This document shows, piece by piece, positions 26,971 through 36,536 of a stretch of 57,769 nt of DNA. The DNA comes from Bacteroidales bacterium (lineage in GTDB: Bacteria > Bacteroidota > Bacteroidia > Bacteroidales > UBA12170). The translations under genes were made by a program, and so were the position numbers. Within the stretch, counting starts at the first letter, position 1, and every line of letters starts with the position of its first letter. The notes beneath the pieces were generated by a model. It saw nothing but the letters and a program-made list of their open reading frames with translations, was not told the origin of the DNA and made no database searches. Location: NCBI GenBank assembly GCA_021158405.1, contig JAGGUP010000078.1:1-57769 (forward strand), read 5' to 3'.

Positions 26971-27720
26971 CTATTCTTCTTCTAAAGCAGCTTGAAGTTC
27001 GTCGGTCATTTCCAAATTGTGAAAAACATTGACCACATCATCATCGGCTTCAAAAGCATCTATCATTTTCAGTACTTTTTTTGCTGTTTCAACATCCAGT
27101 TTATCTGTTGTATTCGGAACACGTTGTAATTCTGCTGTTTCTGGTTCGATATTCAATTCTTCCAGTTTTTTCACCATACTTCCAAAGTCTTCTAAACTTG
27201 TGGTAATAGTTGCCATATCGTCTTCAATCTCAAAATCTTCAGCACCGGCATCAATTATTTCTAATTCCAAGTCTTCCATATCTAAATCGCCAACGGGAAA
27301 TGAAAAAATCCCTTTTCGGTCGAAAATAAAACTCAAAGAACCGTTTTTCCCAAGGCTACCACTATACTTATTGAAAATGGATCTTACATTGGATACCGTG
27401 CGTTGTGTATTATCTGTGGTGCACTCAACAAAAACAGCAATACCGTGTGCTGCATAACCTTCGTAGTTTAATTCAACATAGTTAGCGCTATCTTTATCGT
27501 CTCCTTTTTTTATGGCTCGAAGAATATTATCTTTAGGCATACTAGCACTTTTGGCTAAAGAAATAGCCAAACGTAAGCGTGGATTGCTATCAACATCATT
27601 TCCGCTTTCTTTGACGGCGATAGTAATATCTTTAACTAATTTACTGAAAAGCTTAGATCGTTTTGAATCTGCAGCTCCTTTTTTTCTTTTTATAGTTGAC
27701 CATTTACTGTGTCCTGACAT
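26971..27720 (-). CDS. YebC/PmpR family protein
   Basis: A 249-residue DUF28 protein; members act as transcriptional regulators or, as more recent work suggests, help ribosomes through proline stretches. The family-defining start is MSGHSKWSTIKRKKGAADSK, so ATG 27720 is preferred over the longer frame reaching 27744. NPRLRLAISLAKSASMP and ALEE at the end fit. The single domain has no helix-turn-helix. It converges on the HAD gene through a shared terminator. Confidence 0.93.
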   Translation of the reverse strand: MSGHSKWSTIKRKKGAADSKRSKLFSKLVKDITIAVKESGNDVDSNPRLRLAISLAKSASMPKDNILRAIKKGDDKDSANYVELNYEGYAAHGIAVFVECTTDNTQRTVSNVRSIFNKYSGSLGKNGSLSFIFDRKGIFSFPVGDLDMEDLELEIIDAGAEDFEIEDDMATITTSLEDFGSMVKKLEELNIEPETAELQRVPNTTDKLDVETAKKVLKMIDAFEADDDVVNVFHNLEMTDELQAALEEE

Positions 27721-27831
27721 ATAACTGAGTTTAAAAGTGTTCAAATTTTAAGACTGTAAAATTACAAAAAAATAATACTTGTAACCTCATTAAAATTTGC
27801 ACGTCATAGAGACGAATAAAAACTCATTATC

Positions 27832-28338
27832 ATGGAACCGAAAAAATTAAGAAGAAGTTATAAAGATAAAATAATTGGTGGTGTAGCAGGAGGATTAGGT
27901 GACTATTTTGCCACAGACCCACTCATTTTTAGAATCCTGTTTATTGTTTTGCTCTTTACGGGTGGTGGAGGTTTTATAATCTATATCTTGATGTGGATAT
28001 TTATCCCCCAAGAGCATCAACAAATTGGAAGCCCTTTTGAAAACCAACAAAAGGAAGATCCTTTAAAAGCAGATCCTTTTTCTCCTTCACAAGAAAATAG
28101 CAAATCAAATAATAGTAGCGTAATTGGCGGTTCCATATTAATTATAATTGGTTTGTTTTTTCTAATGGACAACCTTTTTCCTTGGATAGATTTTGGGACT
28201 TTATGGCCTATTGCCCTTGTAATAGCCGGTTTAGCAATAGTTAAAATGAATTACAAAGGAGATAAAAACAAAGAAAATACAGAAGATAAAGACGATACAG
28301 AGGATAAAGACGATAAAGAGCAATCTGTAGAATCATAA
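27832..28338 (+). CDS. PspC domain membrane protein
   Basis: A 168-residue membrane protein. The N-terminal PspC domain (KKLRRSYKDKIIGGVAGGLGD in pieces, about 3-60) has a hydrophobic helix ending in IFIPQE. After a charged linker, residues about 95-140 form another hydrophobic pair (GGSILIIIGLFFLMDN), similar to the start of the next gene's product. The C-terminal tail is highly charged (Lys/Asp/Glu repeats). It likely senses envelope stress together with the downstream protein; that is inference from the PspC/LiaF families. Confidence 0.82.
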   Translation: MEPKKLRRSYKDKIIGGVAGGLGDYFATDPLIFRILFIVLLFTGGGGFIIYILMWIFIPQEHQQIGSPFENQQKEDPLKADPFSPSQENSKSNNSSVIGGSILIIIGLFFLMDNLFPWIDFGTLWPIALVIAGLAIVKMNYKGDKNKENTEDKDDTEDKDDKEQSVES

Positions 28339-28430
28339 AATTGTTATGAAACGAGCATGTTCGTTAAACATACTATGGATGAAAATCTCACATGCGAGTT
28401 CCATCCGATTTATTAATAAATAATTGACGG

Positions 28431-29369
28431 ATGAAAAATAAAAATGTATTTTGGGGAGTAATCCTCGTAGTAATAGGCGCTCTGTTTATTTTTGATAATC
28501 TGGGCTGGTTCGATTTTAGTTTCAGATCGCTTTTTGACATGTGGCCCGCCCTGCTCATTATTTGGGGAATCTCGATGTTGCCGATAAAGGGCGGACTAAA
28601 AACAACCTTATCAGTAATTACTGTTTTGTTGGCAGTTTTCATTGGTAGTACTCGCGATTATAGCGATCATTGGTCCAACAAATTTAGAGATCACATCAAT
28701 GTTAGAAGTGTTGATTGGGATGATGAAGATGACTCCAGTCAATCAGACGATGTATATACCTATACATTTAACGAAGAGTATGACGCATCCATAAAAACAG
28801 CCATTCTAAATATGGATATTGCTGCCGGAAAATTTCGCATAGAAGATACCACCTCCTATTTAATCGATTTTGAAGCCGAAAACAATATAGGCCAATATAC
28901 AAATGAAGTGATGAAAAACGGATCTACTACCGAAATTTATGTTCGGCTCGAAGACAGTCATTTCAGATCAGGAAGGAATAAAAATAGAGCTTATATTAAA
29001 TTAAGTACAGAACCTGTTTGGGAAATGAAACTTGATGTAGGTGCTGCTGATTTTGTAGGTGATTTGCGCGAATTTAAAGTCAGCATAGTAGAAATTGATG
29101 GAGGCGCTTCGTCCATAAAATTAAAAATTGGCGACAAGCAAGATGAAACAAATATTGACATAGAAACAGGTGCTTCTGCTGTTAAAATTTATATTCCGGA
29201 ACTAGCAGGTTGTGAAGTAATAAGCAATACGGTGCTTTCTGATTTAGATTTGAATGGCTTTATAAAAGAAGGCAAAACTTATCGTACTCAAGATTTTAAG
29301 GATAAGAAACAGAAGATTTATATTACATTGGATGCTGCCGTTTCAGCTCTAAATGTTATTCGCGAATAA
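28431..29369 (+). CDS. LiaF/DUF5668-like membrane protein with toast-rack-like domain
   Basis: A 312-residue protein with three or four N-terminal hydrophobic segments (FWGVILVVIGALFIFDN and LLIIWGISML) and a C-terminal beta-rich domain (about 110-310) with repeated strands such as MDIAAGKFRIEDTT, LDVGAADFVGDL and IDGGASSIKLKIGD. This pattern resembles cell-wall stress proteins of the LiaF and toast-rack type. It follows the PspC gene by 92 bp on the same strand, so a shared envelope-stress role is likely. A terminator follows. Confidence 0.75.
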   Translation: MKNKNVFWGVILVVIGALFIFDNLGWFDFSFRSLFDMWPALLIIWGISMLPIKGGLKTTLSVITVLLAVFIGSTRDYSDHWSNKFRDHINVRSVDWDDEDDSSQSDDVYTYTFNEEYDASIKTAILNMDIAAGKFRIEDTTSYLIDFEAENNIGQYTNEVMKNGSTTEIYVRLEDSHFRSGRNKNRAYIKLSTEPVWEMKLDVGAADFVGDLREFKVSIVEIDGGASSIKLKIGDKQDETNIDIETGASAVKIYIPELAGCEVISNTVLSDLDLNGFIKEGKTYRTQDFKDKKQKIYITLDAAVSALNVIRE

Positions 29370-29410
29370 TACAGATTAGTTATTAAAAGTTCTCATATTT
29401 TCATTTAACT

Positions 29411-29438
29411 AAGCACCTTGAAACGGGTGCTTTTTTTT
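29411..29438 (+). terminator. Intrinsic terminator of the PspC/LiaF-like unit
   Basis: AGCACC (29412-29417) pairs with GGTGCT (29426-29431), followed by a run of T residues. It lies between the convergent LiaF-like and Crp/Fnr genes. Confidence 0.85.
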
Positions 29439-29447
29439 GGCTAAAAA

Positions 29448-30140
29448 TTAACCAAATCGACTGACTTTTTTAAGCATTTCGAGATTGGTTATCTTAATTC
29501 CCTTACCATCAGTTTCGATAATGTTATCATCCTTAAAATCTTTTAAAATACGGATGGCGCTTTCGTTCGACATGGCAGTAAGATCGGCTAAGTCTTTTCG
29601 TGAAAAATCCAGAACAAATTCGTAAGAACCGTAAATACGGTTCGCCAAACAGATCAAAATATCAGCCATTCGGCCATGCAATTGCTTTTGTGTTAAACTA
29701 AAAAAACGATCAAAAGTCAGAATTTGTGATTCATGGCCAATCTTTAATAAAACCCAAGCAAACTTCGCATTTTCCTGAGCCACTTTATTGATTACTTGTA
29801 AATCGAAAAAGCAGACTTCCACATCCTCCAAAGCAGCCACAGTATAATGAAAAACATTATCTACCGACATCGAAGGAACTTCGAGAAAACTTCCCGGAGG
29901 ATTGATACAAAGTATCTGTGTACGATTATCTTCCTCCAAATAGCTTTTGGTTAAGCCTCTTTGCACAAACAAAAGGTGAGTAGCAAATGATCCTTGTTTA
30001 CAAATTACTTCTCCTTTATTAAATTTTAACTCTACACGATGAGCATTTAACAATTCAATTTCTTCAGGACTTAAAGACTGAAAAGCAACTGATTCACAAA
30101 AACAATCAATACATTGTGTCGTTAATTGAGGCTTGGCCAT
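29448..30140 (-). CDS. Crp/Fnr family transcriptional regulator
   Basis: A 230-residue regulator with an N-terminal cyclic-nucleotide-binding-like beta-roll (about 20-140) and a C-terminal winged helix (about 155-225, DFSRKDLADLTAMSNESAIRIL in pieces). The recognition helix lies near MSNESAIRILKDF. The N-terminus has a cysteine cluster, C10, C13 and C15, as in Fnr-type oxygen sensors, with other Cys at about 47, 78 and 110. An iron-sulfur sensor is possible but unproved. A -7 element lies 14 nt before the ATG. Confidence 0.9.
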   Translation of the reverse strand: MAKPQLTTQCIDCFCESVAFQSLSPEEIELLNAHRVELKFNKGEVICKQGSFATHLLFVQRGLTKSYLEEDNRTQILCINPPGSFLEVPSMSVDNVFHYTVAALEDVEVCFFDLQVINKVAQENAKFAWVLLKIGHESQILTFDRFFSLTQKQLHGRMADILICLANRIYGSYEFVLDFSRKDLADLTAMSNESAIRILKDFKDDNIIETDGKGIKITNLEMLKKVSRFG

Positions 30141-30154
30141 AAACGGTTTTTTGG

Positions 30155-30162
30155 CAAATATA
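30155..30162 (-). promoter_or_regulatory. -7 promoter element of the Crp/Fnr gene (TATATTTG)
   Basis: An exact TAnnTTTG match on the minus strand, 14 nt before ATG 30140, giving a very short leader. Confidence 0.5.
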
Positions 30163-30271
30163 TGAAATTCGATTCTTTAAATGAAGCACGTTTAAAATTA
30201 GGAAAAATTTAGATTGCATTTATTTAATTTAAGAAGTCTTTCTAAAAGAACTATCTAAACAATAAATATTG

Positions 30272-30279
30272 TAATTTTG
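30272..30279 (+). promoter_or_regulatory. -7 promoter element of panB (TAATTTTG)
   Basis: An exact TAnnTTTG match 20 nt before ATG 30300. Confidence 0.6.
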
Positions 30280-30299
30280 TCACTATAAATACAACAATT

Positions 30300-31121
30300 A
30301 TGTCTGCATATTTAGAATCAAATTATAAGAAAGTTACAACTCATGTGCTCCAAGAAATGAAATTGCGTGAAGAAAAAATTGCTATGCTAACAGCCTACGA
30401 TTACTCTTCAGCAACTTTACTCGATGCGGCAGGAATAGATGTAATTTTGGTTGGCGACTCAGCATCCAACGTAATGGCCGGTCATAAAACAACATTGCCT
30501 ATCACGCTCGATCAAATGATTTATCACGCATCTTCTGTTATGAGAGGTGTCGATCGTTCTTTGGTTGTTGTTGATTTGCCTTTTGGCACCTATCAGGGAA
30601 ATTCCAAAGCAGCTCTAAATTCTGCCATTCAGATTATGAAAGAATCTGGTGCAAATGCTATTAAAATTGAAGGAGGAAGAGAAATATTAGAATCAGTAGA
30701 TCGTATTCTTTCTGCCGGAATTCCGGTGATGGGACATTTAGGTCTTACGCCTCAGTCTATTCATAAATTTGGAACTTACGTAGTACGTGCCAAGGATGAA
30801 AATGAAGCCAATCAACTTCGTGATGATGCCAAATTGTTAGCAGAAGCCGGTTGTTTTGCTATTGTTTTAGAAAAAATTCCGGCCAAGCTTGCAGGAGAAG
30901 TCACCAAATCAATTAAAATACCTACTATCGGCATTGGCGCTGGCGCCAATGTAGACGGGCAAGTTCTTGTTTTACACGATATGCTAGGAATTACACAAAA
31001 ATTTAGTCCGCGTTTTTTACGTCGCTACCATAACCTGAGTGAAGAAATAAAAGGCTCTGTGAAAGCATATATTCATGATGTAAAAACATTAGATTTCCCA
31101 AACGAAAAAGAACAGTATTAA
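30300..31121 (+). CDS. panB: 3-methyl-2-oxobutanoate hydroxymethyltransferase
   Basis: The first step of pantothenate synthesis: adds a hydroxymethyl group from methylene-tetrahydrofolate to alpha-ketoisovalerate. The 273-residue TIM barrel has [15 protein letters not shown], the metal-binding [10 protein letters not shown] (Asp), [16 protein letters not shown] and [10 protein letters not shown], all PanB signatures, and [14 protein letters not shown] near the end. Length is normal. The other pan genes are not adjacent; a C1 peptidase gene follows 17 nt later. Confidence 0.96.
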   Translation: MSAYLESNYKKVTTHVLQEMKLREEKIAMLTAYDYSSATLLDAAGIDVILVGDSASNVMAGHKTTLPITLDQMIYHASSVMRGVDRSLVVVDLPFGTYQGNSKAALNSAIQIMKESGANAIKIEGGREILESVDRILSAGIPVMGHLGLTPQSIHKFGTYVVRAKDENEANQLRDDAKLLAEAGCFAIVLEKIPAKLAGEVTKSIKIPTIGIGAGANVDGQVLVLHDMLGITQKFSPRFLRRYHNLSEEIKGSVKAYIHDVKTLDFPNEKEQY

Positions 31122-31138
31122 TAATAAAAACACGCCTT

Positions 31139-32332
31139 ATGAACCGATTACTTGCTCTCGTATTAATTGCAATTTTACCGCTTTCTGTACTCGCTAAGAA
31201 AAAACCAAAAACAAAAGGGTATCAATTTAAAATGCTTTACGAAGTACCCACAACTCCAGTAAAAGATCAATACCGTACCGGAACTTGCTGGAGTTTCTCC
31301 GGAATGGCCTTTTTTGAAACCGAATTGCTCCGAATGGGAAAAGGAGAATATGATCTGGCTGAAATGTATAATGTAAGACAATCGTATGTTGAAAAAGCCG
31401 ATCGATTTGTTCGCTTTCAAGGAAAAACAAATTTTGGTAACGGTGGTATTATTCATGATGTTTTATACAATATTGAGAAGTATGGATTAGTTCCTGAAGC
31501 AGCTTATCCGGGATTAAAGTATGATGAACCCAAGCCCGTACATGCCGAAATGGATGCTCTTTTATCGACTTATGTAAATACCGTAATTCAGAATAAAAAT
31601 AAAAAATTATCACCTGTTTGGTTAAATGGGTTTGAGGGAATTTTGAACGCATATTTGGGCGATGTCCCCGAAGAATTTGAAATAGATGGTCAAACCTATA
31701 CCCCGAAATCTTTTGCTGATCATCTTGGAATAAATCCCGAGGATTATGTCATCATAGGTTCTTATACACATCATCCTTTTTATAAACCTTTTGTTATCGA
31801 AATTCCCGACAATTGGTTACGTGGAAGTATTTATAATCTCCCCTTAAACGAAATGATGGAAGTAGTAAATCAAGCACTCGAAAACGGATATTCCGTGGGT
31901 TGGGGAGCCGATGTAAGCGAAAAAGGTTTTTCTTGGAAAAATGGTGTTGCTATTGTTCCCGACGATGAGGCTCCTGAACTTGATAATCTGGAACAAGCCA
32001 AATGGGACGCTCTGGGAAGTAAAGAAAAACAAAAATTACTCTATACCTTCGAAAAACCAATTAAAGAGAAGGTGATTACGCAGGAATTACGCCAGAAACA
32101 GTTTGATAATTACCTGACTACCGATGATCATGGAATGCTTTTTACAGGCATCGCCGAAGATCAAAATGGAAGTATTTATTATAAAGTAAAAAATTCCTGG
32201 AGCGAATCAGGCAATGATTACAAAGGATTTTTCTTCGCTTCAAAGACTTTTGTTGAACTAAAAACCATTGATGTTTGGGTTCATAAAAATGCCTTGTCGG
32301 AAGAAATAAAAGCAAAACTGGGAATTGAATAA
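31139..32332 (+). CDS. Secreted C1B papain-family cysteine peptidase (aminopeptidase C-like)
   Basis: A 397-residue peptidase of the bleomycin hydrolase/PepC family, here with a signal peptide (about 1-19, ending VLAK), so it acts in the periplasm or outside. The catalytic Gln and Cys are Q44 and C50 in KDQYRTGTCWSFS. The catalytic His is in TTDDHGMLF and the Asn in YKVKNSWSE. NGGIIHDVLYNIEKYG is typical of the C1B branch. It follows panB by 17 nt and precedes an ABC permease gene by 24 nt, which suggests cotranscription without an obvious common role. Confidence 0.92.
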   Translation: MNRLLALVLIAILPLSVLAKKKPKTKGYQFKMLYEVPTTPVKDQYRTGTCWSFSGMAFFETELLRMGKGEYDLAEMYNVRQSYVEKADRFVRFQGKTNFGNGGIIHDVLYNIEKYGLVPEAAYPGLKYDEPKPVHAEMDALLSTYVNTVIQNKNKKLSPVWLNGFEGILNAYLGDVPEEFEIDGQTYTPKSFADHLGINPEDYVIIGSYTHHPFYKPFVIEIPDNWLRGSIYNLPLNEMMEVVNQALENGYSVGWGADVSEKGFSWKNGVAIVPDDEAPELDNLEQAKWDALGSKEKQKLLYTFEKPIKEKVITQELRQKQFDNYLTTDDHGMLFTGIAEDQNGSIYYKVKNSWSESGNDYKGFFFASKTFVELKTIDVWVHKNALSEEIKAKLGIE

Positions 32333-32356
32333 TCTATCCTTTTATTTTTTCTGGAA

Positions 32357-33142
32357 TTGATCTATAAGCCTAAAAATATCAATCTAATTTTCGCTTTCTT
32401 AAGCGGTTTGGTATTGCTATTTATTATGGGGCCTTTGGTGGGGATGCTGTTAGATACTCCCACAAGCGATTTATTTGATGCAGCAAAGGAAAAAGAAGTT
32501 CAAGACAGTATTTGGCTGACATTAAGTGCCTCTTTTTTAGGCACTTTATTTTTTGCGATTGCCGCTATTCCTTTTGCTTATATATTAGCTCGCAAACAAT
32601 TCTTCTTAAAACGGTTTATTTCAGGAATTATTGATATTCCGGTGGTTATTCCTCATTCTGCTGCCGGAATTGCTCTTTTAGGGTTTATTTCTCGCGACAG
32701 TCTGCTGGGAAAAGCAGCAGGAACAATGGGTTTTTCTTTGGTTGGACATCCCGCAGGAATTGCTATGGCAATGGCTTTTGTTAGTCTGCCTTATCTGATA
32801 AATGCAGCTCGAGATGGTTTTGAAGCTGTTCCTGTTCGCTTGGAAAAAGCAGCTTTAAATTTAGGTGCCAGTTCATTTAAAATGTTCTTTAGCATCTCTT
32901 TGCCTTTAGCTTGGCGAAGTATTTTAAGTGGTTTGATTATGATGTTTGCCCGTGGAATGAGTGAGTTTGGAGCGGTTATTATTATTGCTTATCATCCAAT
33001 GACCACTCCGGTAATGATTTTTGAACGCTTTGGTGCTTTTGGATTAAAATACGCTCAACCCGTGGCTTTAATTTTTATTGCAATTAGTCTGTTGATATTT
33101 ATATTTCTTCGTTGGTTATCAGGAAAACACACACATGCTTAA
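32357..33142 (+). CDS. ModB/WtpB-like ABC transporter permease
   Basis: A 261-residue inner-membrane permease with about six helices. The cytoplasmic EAA loop is visible in LEKAALNLGASSFKMFFSISLPLAWRSI in pieces (about 170-200), which contacts the ATPase. It resembles permeases for molybdate, tungstate or sulfate. The start is TTG 32357. The ATPase gene overlaps its end by 8 nt. No solute-binding protein is encoded nearby, so the substrate is not fixed. Confidence 0.85.
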   Translation: MIYKPKNINLIFAFLSGLVLLFIMGPLVGMLLDTPTSDLFDAAKEKEVQDSIWLTLSASFLGTLFFAIAAIPFAYILARKQFFLKRFISGIIDIPVVIPHSAAGIALLGFISRDSLLGKAAGTMGFSLVGHPAGIAMAMAFVSLPYLINAARDGFEAVPVRLEKAALNLGASSFKMFFSISLPLAWRSILSGLIMMFARGMSEFGAVIIIAYHPMTTPVMIFERFGAFGLKYAQPVALIFIAISLLIFIFLRWLSGKHTHA

Positions 33143-34205
33143 TCTAAAAAACATAAATCTTTCTTTTGGCCCCTTTGCCATTTCAAACATCAATTTGAAA
33201 CTATCAAAAGGAGATTATTTTGTCTTGCTTGGTCCTTCTGGCGCTGGAAAATCTGTTATTCTCGAATTAATTGCGGGAATATTAACACCCCAAAGCGGAC
33301 AGGTTTTTTTAAATGAGCAAGACATCACAAAAAACAAAATTCAAGATCGATCCATAGGTTTAGTATTTCAAGATTTCGCCATCTTTCCACATTTAAATGT
33401 AGAACAGAATATTGCTTATCCATTAAAAATTAAACGTTGGCCAAAAGAACGTATTCGCAGTAGAGTAGAAGAACTGGCTAAACAAATGGATATTTTTCAT
33501 CTCTTAAACCGAAGAACACTCCTTTTGTCCGGAGGCGAAAAACAAAGGGTTGCGCTGGCCAGAACTTTAGCTTTATCGCCCGATTTACTTTTGCTCGACG
33601 AACCTCTGGCTTCCCTCGATATTCAGCTAAAAAAAGAGTTGCGAAGTCAACTCCGAAAACTTCATAGGCAAGGACAAACCATAATTCATGTGACCCACGA
33701 TTTTGAAGAGGCTTTATTATTGGCAGATAAAGTAGCCATATTCAATCAAGGAGAAATAATTCAACAAGGATTGAAAGAAGATGTTTTTGCTCAGCCCAGA
33801 TCCGAATTTGTAGCTCATTTTATAGGTGTAAAAAATTATTTTGAGGTAACCAATATGGAGGAGAATAGTGTTGAAGTAGCCGGAAAATTAAATTTGGTTT
33901 GTAAAAATCAGACGCATTCCAGTCAAAAACCTTATGCGCTTATGATTCATAGTGGCGATATACAATTGCGCAAATCCAAGACGATCGCAGCAAATATTGA
34001 GAATACTTTTTTGGGGACTATCATAGAAATTTATCCTGCCTTTCGAGGTTTCGAATTGGTTATTGATATTGGACTATCGCTTGTTGTTAATATTAGTCAA
34101 AAGCAATTTTTTCAACTTGACCTTTGTGAAGGCGACTATATAGAATGTTTTATAGCCCCCGAAAATATTCAAAGGATCAGTCAGCCAATAAAACAGAAAG
34201 ACTAA
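33135..34205 (+). CDS. ModC/WtpC-like ABC transporter ATPase
   Basis: A 356-residue importer ATPase. Walker A is GPSGAGKS (about 33-40), the Q-loop FQDFAIFPHL, the signature LSGGEKQRVALARTLAL, Walker B LLLLDEPLASLD and the H-loop VTHDFEEAL. A C-terminal part of about 120 residues (from ENSVEVAGKLNLVC on) resembles a TOBE/MOP regulatory region that binds oxyanions in ModC. It overlaps the permease gene by 8 nt, so the pair is translationally coupled. The matching binding protein is missing from this window. Confidence 0.9.
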   Translation: MLNLKNINLSFGPFAISNINLKLSKGDYFVLLGPSGAGKSVILELIAGILTPQSGQVFLNEQDITKNKIQDRSIGLVFQDFAIFPHLNVEQNIAYPLKIKRWPKERIRSRVEELAKQMDIFHLLNRRTLLLSGGEKQRVALARTLALSPDLLLLDEPLASLDIQLKKELRSQLRKLHRQGQTIIHVTHDFEEALLLADKVAIFNQGEIIQQGLKEDVFAQPRSEFVAHFIGVKNYFEVTNMEENSVEVAGKLNLVCKNQTHSSQKPYALMIHSGDIQLRKSKTIAANIENTFLGTIIEIYPAFRGFELVIDIGLSLVVNISQKQFFQLDLCEGDYIECFIAPENIQRISQPIKQKD

Positions 34206-34317
34206 AAAAGAACCAAATTCGGTCTCACTTTTACCGGCCTCTGAATGAAACATTTTACGAAAGCCTGCTTCCCAAACAAAACACAAAAAAAACATTTTTA
34301 AATTTCCTAATCTATTG

Positions 34318-34325
34318 TACATTTG
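34318..34325 (+). promoter_or_regulatory. -7 promoter element of the PpiD-like gene (TACATTTG)
   Basis: An exact TAnnTTTG match 28 nt before ATG 34354. Confidence 0.6.
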
Positions 34326-34353
34326 CAGCTTGTTTAAATTTAGATAAAACACC

Positions 34354-36474
34354 ATGGCCGCAATAGGACAAATTAGAAAACATTATGGATTATTAGTTGC
34401 AATTATCGCCATTGCTCTTGGAGCATTTATTTTAGGCGATTTTACAAAAGGACGTTCACACACTCCAAATAATATTGGCGTCGTTGAAGGAAATGAGATT
34501 TCGTATAAGAACTTTAGTATAGAGGTTGAGAAGGCATTGGAAGCTCAAAAACAAAACAGTGGCCAAAAACAAGTAGCAACGCAAGAAGCTTTTAATATTA
34601 AGTTAAATGTTTGGAACCAAATGGTTCGTGAAATTATTATGCAAAAAGAATTTGATGAATTAGGACTTAAAGTATCTGCTCCTGATCTATTTGATCAAGT
34701 ACAGGGACCTAATCCTCATCGTTATATTTTGCAATATTTTTCTGATCCTAATACCGGAAAATACAATTCTCAGATGGTTTTAAATTATTTGCAAAATATC
34801 GACAAGATGCCGCGTGAAAATCAAATACAATGGTTTGATTTTGAAAAAGCTATCAAGGAAGATTATTATATGGCAAAATTCAATAAATTGGTTTCCAAAG
34901 CCTATCATTTACCAACAGCATTTGCAAAAATGCTGGATGAAAAAGCGCTTTCTCAAGCCAATGTTGATTTCATTGCTTATCCTTATACTGCAATTGCCGA
35001 TAAAGACGTTGTTGTTTCAGATGCTGATTTCGAAACCTATTATAACGATAATTTGGAAGACTTCAAACAAGACGAAACACGTAATGTTCAATATGTTGTT
35101 TTTAGCATTAAGCCTTCTGCAGAAGATCGTAAAGAACAAAAAGCACGTTTCGATGAATATTACGAAGAGTTTAAAACCCTTGAAACGAAAGATGTTGCTT
35201 TATTTACAAATTCGGTATCAGATAACAAGTACGAAGACAAATGGTATACTCAAGGCGAGTTACCTGTTCAAATCGATTTGGCTATGTTTGATGGCAAAAT
35301 TGGTGAAACCGTTGAGCCTTATATGTTCAACAACGCATACAATACTGCTCGTTTAATAGATTCGCAAGTGCGTCCTAAAGAAATGAAAGCAAGTCATATC
35401 TTAATTGCTTATGCGGGCGCTTTACGTGCAGCTCCAGATGTTACTCGTTTGAAAGTGGATGCAAAAGCATTGGCTGATAGTTTATTTACTATCGTCCGCA
35501 AAAACAAAAATAAAATCGAAGACTTAGCCGTTAAATTTTCAAACGACGGTGGAGTAGTTGAAAATAAAGGTCATTACGATTGGTTTCCCGATGGTCAAAT
35601 GGTTCCTGAATTTAACGAAGCCATCGTAAACGGCAAAAAAAATGATGTTGTTTTGGTTGAAACTGCTTTTGGATATCATATCATTCGAATAGATGGAAAA
35701 CGTGATTTGGTTAAGAAAGTGAAAGTAGCTATGATTACACGTAGCATTGAACCAAGCAATACAACGTATCAGGAAGTATATGTTAAGGCCAATGAGTTTG
35801 CAAGCAAAGGAACTTCGGTAGACGCTTTTGAAGCTGCCGCTGAAGAAATGGGCTTCTCTGCTCGCATTGGGGATCACCTAGGTGCTATGCAAGCAAGTAT
35901 TCCGGGATTGGACGATAGTCGTCCAATTATTATGTGGGCTTTTAAAGAAAACACCAGTCTTGAAGAAATTCATTTATTTGATAATGGTGATACTTATGTT
36001 GTAGCTGTTTTAAGCCGCATAAACGAAGAAGGATACAAAAGCTTAGACGAAGTAAAAACAACCATTACGTCTGCTGTAACCAATCGTAAAAAGGCGGAGA
36101 CGATGATAGAAAGACTGAATGGATCTGCTAATAAAGGTGATTTAAATAAATTGGCTGCCGACTTTAATTTAAAAGTTGAAAATGTTGCAAATCTCACCTT
36201 CGATAGTCGTGGATTTGGAAGTTATGGTCCTGAGCCGGAAATTTTAGGAACTGTTTTTGCTTTGAATGAAGGCAGTACTTCTGCTCCGGTAATGGGTAAA
36301 AAAGCGGTTTATGTTGTTAATCTGAAAAGCGTAACAAAAGCTGATATCAAAGATGATTATTCTGCTTTGGTAATGCAAATGCAAAATCGTTTTGATGCAC
36401 AGGTAAACTACAGTTTATATCGTATTCTGGAAGAAAATTCAGAGATAGAAGACAACCGTTACAGGTTCTTCTAA
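34354..36474 (+). CDS. SurA/PpiD-like membrane-anchored peptidyl-prolyl isomerase
   Basis: A 706-residue periplasmic folding factor anchored by one N-terminal helix (about 12-29, LLVAIIAIALGAFILG). The SurA-like chaperone part follows (about 40-230), then a parvulin domain from about 345 (MKASHILIAYAG ... NDGGVVENKGHYDW ... FGYHIIRIDG) and a second, more diverged C-terminal region (about 460-690). It probably helps outer-membrane and secreted proteins fold. Length and layout match Bacteroidota PpiD-type proteins. A terminator follows. Confidence 0.9.
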   Translation: MAAIGQIRKHYGLLVAIIAIALGAFILGDFTKGRSHTPNNIGVVEGNEISYKNFSIEVEKALEAQKQNSGQKQVATQEAFNIKLNVWNQMVREIIMQKEFDELGLKVSAPDLFDQVQGPNPHRYILQYFSDPNTGKYNSQMVLNYLQNIDKMPRENQIQWFDFEKAIKEDYYMAKFNKLVSKAYHLPTAFAKMLDEKALSQANVDFIAYPYTAIADKDVVVSDADFETYYNDNLEDFKQDETRNVQYVVFSIKPSAEDRKEQKARFDEYYEEFKTLETKDVALFTNSVSDNKYEDKWYTQGELPVQIDLAMFDGKIGETVEPYMFNNAYNTARLIDSQVRPKEMKASHILIAYAGALRAAPDVTRLKVDAKALADSLFTIVRKNKNKIEDLAVKFSNDGGVVENKGHYDWFPDGQMVPEFNEAIVNGKKNDVVLVETAFGYHIIRIDGKRDLVKKVKVAMITRSIEPSNTTYQEVYVKANEFASKGTSVDAFEAAAEEMGFSARIGDHLGAMQASIPGLDDSRPIIMWAFKENTSLEEIHLFDNGDTYVVAVLSRINEEGYKSLDEVKTTITSAVTNRKKAETMIERLNGSANKGDLNKLAADFNLKVENVANLTFDSRGFGSYGPEPEILGTVFALNEGSTSAPVMGKKAVYVVNLKSVTKADIKDDYSALVMQMQNRFDAQVNYSLYRILEENSEIEDNRYRFF

Positions 36475-36491
36475 CATATAAAAATACGAAA

Positions 36492-36530
36492 TTTAAAAAG
36501 CTTTCATTCTTTGAATGAAGGCTTTTTAAA
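36492..36530 (+). terminator. Intrinsic terminator of the PpiD-like gene
   Basis: TTTAAAAAGC-TTTCATTC pairs with GAATGAA-GGCTTTTTAAA around a 3-nt loop, with T runs in both directions. Confidence 0.85.
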
Positions 36531-36536
36531 TGTCTG

